DNA from: Rhynchonema sp. JSB1_4
Taxonomy: Eukaryota > Nematoda > Chromadorea > Monhysterida > Xyalidae
Direction: 5' to 3'
Assembly (NCBI GenBank): GCA_030248065.1
Contig: JASAMV010002878.1
Location: 1 to 64,000 of the forward strand
Length of the DNA: 64,000 bases
The notes below the pieces were generated by a model, which was not told the origin of the DNA, did not search any database, and saw nothing but the letters and a program-made list of their open reading frames with translations. The position numbers and the translations under genes were made by a program. Positions 24,129-34,081 of this stretch are shown here, piece by piece (position 1 is the stretch's first letter; each line of letters begins with the position of its first letter).

Positions 24129-27100
24129 ATGTCGTCATTTGGCGAAATCGGCACCAATCAGCCCGGAGCCACCGGTGCCAGGCTTCGCGGCTATTGTGGT
24201 CGCTTCGTCGCACTCGTACTGCACGCTCGGCGATCAGGTGCGCCAAGATTAACAATTTAGTACTAAAATCTTTCAGTTACGTTCCATGAAACATGAATTG
24301 ACTGATGTTTCAGTGAACGTTGAGCCAGTGATCGTGATGTTTATGCTTGCGAACACGATGATGGGTGGCACACTGCCTCTGTTCACGTTCTGGGTTCGAT
24401 GCATGCAGATGATACGACAGAATCACACGACACTCATGACGTCATCAGATGAATACGACAACAATGTTGTCAGTCTATTGCAACAACAAACCCGACATCA
24501 TGGTGTCAGCAGCAACGACAGTATGGACGTTTTGGCGCACATTTGTGCCGATCTGTCGCGACATCAAAATGCGACAGGATTCGTCGATGCCATCGAACGC
24601 GACATCGCTGGCTGGAATATATACCTGACACTAGCGTCATTCTCTGCCATTATCATTGCGCCTGTCGTGTCCACCTACAGCGATAAGTTTGGCACCAGGT
24701 TATACATATGAGTTTTGGCCGGTGTCAAAATTGGTGATTCGATCGATTGGTCTGTTCGGTCCCGTGGTTTTTGTATCGAACATCAGCGATTTACCGATGG
24801 CAAAAATTTCAACCAACGCAAAGATGGCCAGTTCGCCACCTGAGAACGACTTTTACAAAATCAGTGGCAGCAGTGAATAAAAGGCCACGACAGGGCCAAC
24901 CCTATCACCAGAGTTGACACCAGCTCTGGTCGGTATTTTCCAGAAGCTTGGTGGTCATTACAAATGATGTCATGCACACACAGAAAACGGCCCCTTCTAT
25001 TCGCGCTGATTGGCAACTGTCTGGCGTACGCTATCAACATATCGGCCACTATTCTTTGGCAGTTCGTCAGCGTCTGGCTGGTATTTGTCGTGTCATACAC
25101 TGTGACCGGTAACGAATGATTGGTGAACTTAATCATAGACAACATCTCATTGTGATGTCATAAACCGCTGCAGGTCTGGCCGGTGGTGGTGCTCTTTTGT
25201 GGGGCACGGCATTTGCGATGGTCACGGACTCCAGCAGAGAGACGGGCAACATGGTTCGTGACAGCAAACATTCCTATTGATGCTTCATTTTTTTGCAAAA
25301 GCCTGCAGTACTTTCCATTCAAAGGAGTCCACTTCGCGCGTGCCAATTCGCATCGCGGTGGCCACGGCGAGCGGTGCAATGGCATCGATGTGGGGCAACG
25401 CTATATCGTTGTTAATGAGGTCGGAGGAAGGGTGTGACATTCTTAGATCGTCCCATCTGCTGATCTGAAACTGGTCGTTTTGCGAACTCGAGAACGAGAT
25501 TGCTGATGGTGTGGGTGTGACACGTTACCATTTTGCAGGGATGCCCTCGGCCTGTACCAGTATCTGTACGGCATGGTTGCAGCGCTGTGCATCATGGTTG
25601 TGGCTGTTGTCTACACGGCCATCTGGGTCAGAGACACATTCTCAGTTGAGGAAACAGGTTCGTTAGAAAACACGTTGAAAGTTGAAACAATTGAGGAATA
25701 TTATATATAGTCCGTCCATCAGCTCATGTCACTTTGTGATGCTGCTGGCCAACTTGTTCCGTTCCTCCACGTTCTAATGAAAGAGAAATTGAGGTTCCGA
25801 AAAAAATCATTTTTGTTCCTAAATTGGGGTTTTTATGAAATCGACGTGTATTATCGATTTTAATTTAATTTTAGATTTGATCGAATTCAATCTTTTTCGG
25901 CACATTTTGTTATTTTTTTAGTTTTTTTTGCAAAATCGGTCACACTCAATTTCTTTTTCATTAGAACGTGGAGGAAGGGAATAAACCAGCCAGCAGCAAC
26001 ACAAAGTGCCATGAGCTGGTGAACGGACTATACATACAGTACATACACGTCGTCCTCTTATGTGCAGCTGTCCAACTATCTACCTCAATCGACCATATGC
26101 CGCCATCACGTCTCAAACTGTTGCAATTGTATGTGTTCGAAACGGTTACCAATGTTGTTGAGGTGGTGTCTTTGTGATTTGAGCTACCCAGTTCGGCTTG
26201 ATCAAAGCCAATTGCCAGCAGGTGCCATTCTATTCCAGGTGCTCACCGTGCCTCGCGTGGGTTGGCGTCGTTTTGCACTCAACATGTCCATCGTGTGCAC
26301 CTGTGCCGAAATACTGGCCGGAATCGCCGGTGGGTTGCTTATGGCTGAAGTTAATATCATTTTGGCCAAAACTTTAACCCTCAACTCACAGATGGCAGCC
26401 TCCTGCTGTTGCTATTGAAAGGCAACGACTTCGGCTGGTCGGACCAACAGTGGTTTGCATTTGCCATCTATGCGGGTGTGTTGAGCACTGTTGGGACGTG
26501 GATGTGGCCCGCTGTGTTTGCATGGTTCGATCTTAAACATCAGGTGGTTTTGTAGTGTGAGCAGCCATTTCATGTGCATAATTAATAAGTTTCTCCATCC
26601 TAGGACGCTCGCATGGTGCTGATCGGCTTTGCAACCTCTTCAATGGCCAGTGCACTAATTGCGTTCAGTAACGGGTCAAATGCCATGATTTACATTGGTC
26701 CGGGAGCGGCGTTGATTTGATTTTAATGATCGATTGAGCACACAGAATAATGGATTGTCCCATGATGTTTCAGCCGCCAGTTTAAGCCTCCTAACCAGCA
26801 TGATAGCACCGGGTCTTCGGTCGTTTCTGCCAAAATTGGTGCGCAAAGAAGAAACGGGTAATTTTTTGCGCGCTTCAGATACTGAGTAGTAAAAAAAATA
26901 TTTTACACTATTATTCCCCTTTACAGCCCGCGCCTTCACGGCATACGGCGTGGTGATCCAACTGCTTCCCTTGTTGTCAGCAGCAATCTTCAACAACATC
27001 TATCGAGCAACAGTGGCCACTTGGGTTGGCTGGGCGTTTGTGGCCACGTCCTCGCTGCAGGCACTCGCGTTTGTCGTGTTCTTGTGAGTTTGGAAAGCAA

Positions 27101-27288
27101 CTGTGAATTGTTGTTGTCTTTTCTTTATTCAAAAATATCATTTTCGCAGTGTGATACATCGTCTGATGCTCTACACGCAATTGTACTATGATGTTTCACC
27201 GATTGATGACCAGTGCGCAGCAACGCACGACGTTGATACGGAGGATGAGAGACAACTGGCTGAAGCGGACACTGCCAGATTGTTGTGA
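24129..27288 (+). CDS. SLC46-family major facilitator transporter
   Basis: A multi-pass transporter of the SLC46 (proton-coupled folate transporter-like) branch of the major facilitator superfamily. Exons: 24129-24237, 24314-24698, 24984-25108, 25174-25253, 25325-25419, 25539-25657, 26068-26162, 26239-26329, 26392-26543, 26604-26697, 26774-26857, 26927-27083, 27150-27288 (574 residues). Diagnostic features: NVEPVIVMFMLAN in TM1, a long glycosylatable extracellular loop between TM1 and TM2, WNIYLTLASF, STYSDKFGTRKRPLL (the MFS loop 2-3 motif), ALLWGTAFAMVTD, and the end block LVRKEETGARAFTAYG with IFNNIYRATVATW, matching SLC46A3/A1. The acceptor of exon 5 (25324/25327) is the weakest. The substrate cannot be inferred. 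A MITE lies in intron 6 and an AATAAA follows the stop. Confidence 0.9.
25706..26032. mobile_element. MITE with ~90-bp inverted repeats in SLC46 intron 6
   Basis: It starts TATAGTCCGTCCATCAGCTC and ends with its imperfect complement (...GAACGGACTATA). The inverted arms extend about 90 bases each, including a well-matched 30-base block around CCTCCACGTTCTAATGAAA. The TATAGTCC ends resemble those of 30496-30847, so it is a related family. It fills most of the intron between the exons ending 25657 and starting 26068. Confidence 0.8.
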
Positions 27289-27474
27289 AACATTTCACTG
27301 TGAAACATCAGAAGCTTCTTACTTTTCCTTGTGCTATAACCACGATCGATTTCAAAACTGCCGTTCGGGCAAGGATACTCACATGCAAGGATCGAAACGT
27401 AAGCAACTGTGATTGTGGATTGGTTCTAGCTTTCTTGTACATATCAAGCTGCCTTCCTATTTGTTTGAAATATG

Positions 27475-27480
27475 AATAAA
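27475..27480 (+). terminator. Polyadenylation signal, SLC46 gene
   Basis: AATAAA 187 bases past the transporter stop. Confidence 0.6.
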
Positions 27481-27982
27481 GTTTGAAGCCCAAAGACCTT
27501 TCTGAGTCTCTCTATCATCCCAGCATGATTGCAATTCTTTATTGAGTTTCACACACCAACATTCACATTTTATTAGTCCGTGCGGTTTTGGCTGCAACCG
27601 AGCTCTCGAGAGGGTGATGAAAGAAAATATATATTTTACATGGAATCGCTGCTGCTCAAAGTGCACAATTTAGAGGGGTATTGCGTAGGATATCAACGTT
27701 ACAGGTCATTATCCCATATCTCCCATAGCCTTTCCCAAATTATGCACTTCTCTTCGAATGAATGGCTTCACGCGTTCACAATAGCTATAAATAAACATCA
27801 GAATGAGTTTGTCGTCGTTTTTGAATGAACGAATATCTGGCGGTTGGGTAGCAAAAATGCAAGTATTTCACTCTTTTTACAACAAGCATGTGCTAGACCG
27901 ATATAGACATCTGCCCAGCATAGCCGTTGAAAACACTGATCGACGCCAAAAGTCCTCGTATGTTTTTATTCATGTGTAGTAT

Positions 27983-28657
27983 TTATTCCTCGTATCCGTA
28001 GTCACCGTCGTAAGAGCGTTTGCCCATCCAGGCCATCTGAAAAGCGCATTGGTGACGTTTCAAATGATTTCATTCTTATCATCCAAAGAAACATGACTAA
28101 CTTTAATAAAGTAAACATCTTTCATCAAATTTAAATGACATTTTGCGCAATGATGTATACCTGATTGACGGGAGCGCCGCGTTTGCCCATCCAAGCCATG
28201 TGACCCACCCCCGGTGCACGCTTGCCCAACCAGGCCATTTTGTTCACCGACCTAAACAAAGACAACAACAATAAACCATGAAATTGGGTTTCGTGAAATC
28301 ATGCACCAAGCACACACACACACATGCATTATGATAGCACATTGCACATTGTGCACACATTGGCTCTCAAAGCACAAATTGATAAGAATTTCGGTGAGGT
28401 GCCCCGAATTTCCAATCATTTTCTGCTTTCATTTCAGCCCTCAAGTCACACTGCATTCATCAGGCGTGTACCTTCTGATCGCCTTGGGACTGCTAAACTT
28501 ATAAATAACCTTCAAGTCCTGATCCAGACCCAAACTAATAATCTGCAACAGCAAGAACAACTGACCTCAGATCCATACCAGCGCCGTGCGCTTGACCCCA
28601 GACCAACATGACGGCAAGTAATCCAGCGAGCAGTGACAAAAAACAGAACCACTTCAT
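27983..28657 (-). CDS. Amidated neuropeptide precursor (MAWL/MAWM-amide)
   Basis: Three minus-strand exons, 28566-28657, 28161-28251 and 27983-28036, encode a 78-residue prepropeptide with consistent phases. The N-terminus (MKWFCFLSLLAGLLAVMLVW) is a signal peptide. Three processing sites follow: NKMAWL-GKR, GHMAWM-GKR and NQMAWM-GKR, each Gly-Lys-Arg giving a C-terminal amide after prohormone convertase cleavage. Predicted products are SVNKMAWL-amide, APGVGHMAWM-amide and GAPVNQMAWM-amide, then an acidic tail (SYDGDYGYEE). The repeated MAW(L/M)GKR in two separate exons is strong evidence that this is real despite its size. I do not recognise the peptide family; W-containing amides exist in several invertebrate lineages. 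A GC-rich hairpin lies about 150 bases upstream. Confidence 0.87.
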
Positions 28658-28795
28658 TGTGGACAGAGGTGACAAAATAGTTTATCGCCGTTTATGCGAC
28701 ACAATATTGTCCTTGGTAACCGCACACACTGAAATTCAAGAAAATTGGAGTCCTTCGAGAATTGTGGCAAACATTGAAGCATTATGAGAACCAAG

Positions 28796-28908
28796 CCCAG
28801 TAAGGGCGCGCCCATGTAGGCCAGGGCCAGGGCCGGGGCCGGGGCCAAAAAAACCGAGGCCCTGGCCCCGGCCCCGGCCCTGGCCTACATGGGCGCGCCC
28901 TAAACTGG
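28796..28908. repeat. GC-rich foldback hairpin upstream of the peptide gene
   Basis: Arms at 28804-28846 and 28858-28900 are complementary at 41 of 43 positions around an 11-base A-rich loop. The arms hold GGGCGCGCCCATGTAGGCC and GGCC(A/G)GG repeats. The outer ends CCAGTAAGGGC / GCCCTAAACTGG are roughly inverted, hinting at a transposon end. No target duplication was found. Confidence 0.85.
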
Positions 28909-29802
28909 AGTGATTGTTCCAGCAGGCTTCCCGCTGACACAACTAAAAAATCGTAATATCGTAATCCACTTGCACTACAATTGTTTCATGCCAACAACAC
29001 CACGTGATGAAAAAACAAATGCTTAAAAAATGTTTCTTCAATGATGATCATGCATGACATTTTAGTCATGTGGAAACATACAAGCGTTCCAGCACATTAG
29101 GTCAGCTAAATATACACATGTATACATACATACTGTTCATCTGCTTAGTATATACATATACCTCGTTCGACTTTCTCAACCGTAACCTTCAGCATGTAAG
29201 CAAAGAAAAGTACTGTGGTCACTAAAACGCAGCATAGCTTAATGAACTGTACAGAAGATACTAATATACGTATCGTACCAAGCGCATGAGACTTCCGTTC
29301 CCAAGGTCGCTAAAGGATCAATCAAGCACGGTTTGTTAAACAGCATTGGTCGAAGAACCAATTTGTGAACGAAATCCGCCGGCAAGAATTCAACTGAATT
29401 GAACATCGGAGAAATCGGCATGAAGGCACTGCGCGAGTGCACCCACACGTTTTTATAGTGTCCGCCCACGGAAACATGCTCGAATTGAATATAAACACAC
29501 AAATGATCCACCTAACAACTTCCCGAACAAAACTATGAACATAAAAACTGGTGATAGTGACGGTGGCCGGATGCAAATAACATGATTATTGTTTCGGCCG
29601 TAAATAATGATACCAAAACATGCGAGGGCGAGACAATTTTCGTTCCGTAAACAGAACAATCGCCTACTATTTTAGTGCATCGCGCTGCAAAAGTCGGTGC
29701 CGAAACTCATAACGGAAGTGCAGTATTTCATTGATTCACTAGTTTCGCAGTCGATTTATGGACCAATTACGAGAAATCATGCCAGTGGGTGGGGTGCCGG
29801 TG

Positions 29803-30134
29803 CACTGGTGGATCCAGCTTTCGGCTAAGGGGGCTAAGTCCCAAAAGTCATTTTCATCTAGTGCATGTTTGATTTTTAAAAAAAAATTCCAGTGCTTGTT
29901 TATAATTGGGCGATTTTAAACCAAATGGCGCACAAAATTAGAGTATACGCGGCAGTCAAATTTCATAGGAATTGGCCTATTTCAAAGCAAACTGCGCAAT
30001 TTTTGGACCTTTGCAGTGTACTGGAAGAAAATCCTGTGATTTCGGGTTCTTTTCTCCGAAATGGTGCCCCCTTCGGGGGCCACTCTGATCAAAGGGAGGG
30101 GCCAGGACCCTGTGGCCCGCTAGATCCGCTGGTG
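29803..30134. mobile_element. Candidate hAT-like element
   Basis: CACTGGTGGATCCAGC at the left and GCTAGATCCGCTGGTG at the right are inverted at 12 of 16 positions. CA(C/G)TGGnGGATCCAG ends are common in hAT families. The interior has GC-rich CCCCCTTCGGGGGCC and GGGAGGGGCCAGG blocks. No target duplication. Confidence 0.5.
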
Positions 30135-30495
30135 TTTCTACGCATGGGTCTCAAGGAGCGATCATATCGATAGTACCCAAGAAGTTTTTCTCGAAGAAAT
30201 AACCCCCTTGGTGGCAATGAAAATGACCCTAACATAGCATTTTGTTCAGGTCAAGCGAACCCACTCGATTCGCAACCGACACTGCTTTCTTTTCATGTGC
30301 ACACGATGTACATGACCTGCACTGATTTTTGAAACTTCAAGGAAACAGAGCTTAAAATGCATTTGTTCGAACGGCTTATACTGAAGACGTCCAAAAAATG
30401 AATGCCGTTCCCTGATATGGAAATGGAATGTTTGCAATCTGCAAACACAAGTTTTCAAGGCAAACAAAAGGGTACTGTACATGTACAGTATGTAG

Positions 30496-30847
30496 TATAG
30501 TCCAACCACGAGCTCATGAGACGACTCTTTTTAAAGCTTGTTTGGCCAGATTCAAAAATGCGCCGGTTACTCGAGTTTTTGCAAACAAAAGACCGAGAGA
30601 GATGTTGACAAGTTCCAGCTGGCTGACCTCAATTTGTTGCGTGCTTACGTGAACAGCAACGTTGTTCAACACACAAATGTTTTGGGAGTCAAAAGGGAAT
30701 TTACGCACCGAGGTGGAGAGCGTGTTTTTAAAAAATACGTGCGTTTCTCTTTCTTTCGTTTCCAAAATACGTGGAACCGGAACATTATTGGATCCGTACA
30801 AGTCGACTTCAAAATAAGTCGTCTCATGAGTTCGTGGTTGGACTATG
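30496..30847. mobile_element. TATAGTCC-family MITE, complete copy
   Basis: TATAGTCCAACCACGAGCTC at the left and GAGTTCGTGGTTGGACTATG at the right form inverted ends of about 30 bases that include CTCATGAGACGA. The interior shares about 90% or better identity with 49520-49795 across a block that stays open in the same reading frame in both copies (peptide core FQLADLNLLRAY and HTNVLGVKREFTHR). TA-rich flanks suggest a Tc1/mariner-like TA target, but this is not proven. Confidence 0.8.
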
Positions 30848-31872
30848 CATTCATCTCAGCCGATTCCAGCCGCTGTCTGGCCAGCTTGAGATAAGGACGC
30901 GATTCTTCAAAAAAAGGGCTGGGAGTGTCCTGCCGATTCAAACACAAAGACCATGAATGAATATGGCTGCTGCAACACCTTGTAAGAGACGTGTTTAGGC
31001 AAAAGTCACACAAAGGAAAAAGCTTTCGTTCAGACAAGCCGAAAGTTTCTACACAACCCATAAACGGTAGGCGAAAGTTGTCAATGCGAGTGACCAACCA
31101 ACCAAACTTGTGAAATGGCAGCACGGTTGCATAACATCATTTCTTGAACTTGGCTGGCAGGACATGTGCATGACCACCTGCTGATTTATAGATTTCGTGG
31201 TCGGGGATTTTTAAGAGTGCACCAAAGGTTGTGCATTATTCAATTAAACTATAAATAATGAATGTTTTCAGCTGTTCTCTTGTGCGATGGCATCGTGACG
31301 ATTGGCAACAAAATGCAACCACGTGATACATCAACTCACAACCAAACTAGACAATCGAGAGAACTCTATGTTGAAGGAAAGGAAACCCTGAATAAAGTGC
31401 CGCACTGACGGGACACTGCGACAAACAGTCGGGTTCAGATGCGAAACATCATACCAATCTCCGATCCCAGTTTGGTACAACGCTAAAACAACCTGCCTAA
31501 CTACAACAGAACCAGCGCACCTCAACGCAACTGCTGTTATCCAAATTGCGCTTCACTCCTAATTTGCGTGGGGTGGCCTGGTATTTATTGATTGTGGGCA
31601 CCATCAATAAAATAGGCGATGCAAAGGTGTGCTGTGTACAATTGTACCCACCAAAATTTGAAGACTCGAATGGGTACCGTACACCCGCAGAACATGTCAT
31701 GCGTAGTTTGTTCCGCATGAATACCCAGCGACATCAACTTTTGACTTTTCGGACCGTCAGCGCGCGGAATAAGAGAGCCCCGAAACCGTGATAAGACCAG
31801 AGCGCGCGCCACACGCAACAAGTTGAATAAAAGAGGGGGCATTGCAAATCGAAATAAAACGCCTACCGACAG

Positions 31873-31920
31873 TATAGTCCAGCCACGAACTCATGAGACG
31901 AATTATTTTGAAGTACTACG
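31873..31920. mobile_element. TATAGTCC-family MITE fragment
   Basis: One end only: TATAGTCCAGCCACGAACTC, then ATGAGACGAATTATTTTGAA, matching the right end of the copy at 30496-30847 read in reverse. The rest is missing. Confidence 0.75.
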
Positions 31921-33237
31921 GACCACCCTAAAAAAAGAACCAACGCCCCCTACACACACTACACTGACCCGTGCAGCCTGTATCGTCGTAATCATTGGCA
32001 GAGAAAATTGAGGTTTCTGATGTGGCCACGCGATGAAAGCAGGAAGTCTTGGAGGTGGCCTGGGGATGGCAATTGGGTTGGGTACCACTCAAGCACTGGT
32101 TTAGCAGGAAACACTTTTGAGACTTTCAGGGCTCCTAGGGTACTCAACAGTTGCAAGGTTCAGACCATTATAGATCATCTTGAGTTTGTCTTAGCCATTA
32201 TGCGTTTACTAGTGCATGACGATACTTGATCGTTTTATCTTTGATGCTGGAATCCAGCTATACTATGATACCAACAAATGCAGTTTGATCATGGCCAAAA
32301 CGACGTCAGATGTCTACGCGAATCAGCAACACTTAAAGTCAAGTGTTTCAGTAAAATTTGCATTCAGCAGAAACACCAACTATGGGCTAACATGACTTGA
32401 CATCAAGGTTGTGCGATAGTGTGGTGCCAGGAACGTCGAATTTGAATAGTGGATCCTTGTTGGGAACGTACAACCCACAAACTTTTTTGTTCGTGAGTCG
32501 TCAGTTGTGCTATGTGACGGCACAACTTTCAATGCACTTCTGCATAATGCCTGCACGACCAAAGTGGTACGTTCGCTTTGGTATTTGAACCATCACGAAT
32601 AATGACTTGACAATGAACATGCATGACGGTAGGCCGGGCCGACGGTAGGGGTCGCTGAAGCACCACCCAAGCGTCAACTGTGTCAATGCGACACACAGTT
32701 ACTATCCTGTGGTGGCGGTAACGTTGTGCACTGGAATGCCTCTCCGGTAGGTATCGTTCTAGCGTTATTTGGTGCTCACGGTTTTTACACCCACACCTTT
32801 TATTTGTGTTTATGTTATGTTATCGTTGTCGAATTGAACTTGCATCAAATTTCATCCGGCTATGACACCACTATCTTGATACTCAGCGTGCGTGCGTGAG
32901 TGACAGTGGCTGTAAATATTTTTGCATTTTCATTTTATGCGACCCAGCCATGGAAGTTGGACGAAATTGGAGCCAGATCGGAAGCTAGAGCGGAGAAGGA
33001 ATCTTGTTAAAATGTCCAATGAGAAATATACCAACAGACTTTTTATCATGTTTTTTTAGCGCGTAAAGTGAATATAAGTATGGCCAGATAACAGTTTGTG
33101 GATGCCAATCGTAATGTTAAACTGAGAAACGACAATTTTTTTCTGTCACTGTGCTTGTTCAAGGAAGCAGATTTCAGCGAAGTAAAGTTGCGCAAGGAAC
33201 CACTATCCAACACAACGCGAAAGTTTGATAAAACTAG

Positions 33238-33563
33238 TCAATAATCGCCATATTTGCCAACATTGGTGATCCATTTTGGATTGCCAAAAGTCAACCTCGA
33301 TGCCACTCTGTGGATTAGCGCCTGTGCTTGCGTCTTTTCACGGTTGGAATTGGAACCTGGAAATGAAGCAAGTGGCTTGTGTCCTTTCACTTGTTTGCGC
33401 AACCGGAACCTGATGTTTCATCCGCCTAACCATTCATGCCAGGTCCCCGATGCGCCCAGTCCAACAGTTTCCTCATGTTGATCATGGGTTGGAGTCCAGA
33501 AATGCCTGACACAGCAAGGCAGACAACAAAAGCTGACAGCAATAGAATTGGGGTGAAACGCAT
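33238..33563 (-). CDS. Small secreted peptide, unrecognised
   Basis: Two minus-strand exons, 33431-33563 and 33238-33356, join in phase to give 83 residues. The N-terminus MRFTPILLLSAFVVCLAVSG is a textbook signal peptide, with cleavage likely near residue 20-24. The mature part has no cysteines and no Gly-Lys-Arg amidation site; it includes INMRKLLDWAHRGPGMNG, an amphipathic segment KTQAQALIHRVASRLTF and the tail GNPKWITNVGKYGDY. The donor is G|GTTAGG and the acceptor TTTCCAG. Without the splice, exon 1 would stop at once after the same residue. I do not recognise the family; a peptide hormone, antimicrobial or other secreted effector is possible. Confidence 0.65.
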
Positions 33564-34081
33564 TTTCTCCGAATACCTGGAAGGGGAAAATAAAAATTAC
33601 GTGGTGAGAAGTCTCAGCCATACAAAAGTGATGGTTGTGTCTTACGTGCCAAATCTCAAGCATGATACACCGTCGGCATAATTTAATTTCGAATGGAGTC
33701 CCGTTTCACCCGAAAGCGTATAGCTCTGGCTCTACCGGCACCTGTGAAATTGAAACAAGGCGGGTACCCAGGTGGTGCAACCAGCCCGTGTGCGGGCGCC
33801 TAGATTATAGGATGAAGTGCCAGAATATGTGATAGTACCTGTGCCAAATTTCGCGCATTAAGATGTTCTAGGACAGGCATGAATTCTTCAACAAATTGAA
33901 AAGCAAATAAACATTGCTAAAACACTAGGTAAATTGAACACGAAATAAAGTGATGCCAAACATGCAAGACTACCGTAACCACACCGTGGCAAAATACTGT
34001 GACATTTTTCTTTTTTTTAAAGTCAATTCATTTTTGCAAAGGATCAGCGTCTGAAACATCCTGAACGTTGACATCACCATC

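Larger units (their letters stand above)
28909..33237. other. Long spacer with transposon fragments, no gene seen
   Basis: Between the two small peptide genes I see only short frames without splice support. It contains three transposon-derived pieces (listed separately), TATGTACATA-type motifs around 29100-29160 and a GACGGTAGG doublet near 32628. A conserved-looking frame at 30538-30760 belongs to the MITE. Confidence 0.5.

Noticed and set aside
31546..31791. Frame starting MRFTPNLRGVAWYLLIV, similar at its first five residues to the secreted peptide at 33563
   Set aside because: The similarity ends after five residues, and the hydrophobic part is weak for a signal peptide.
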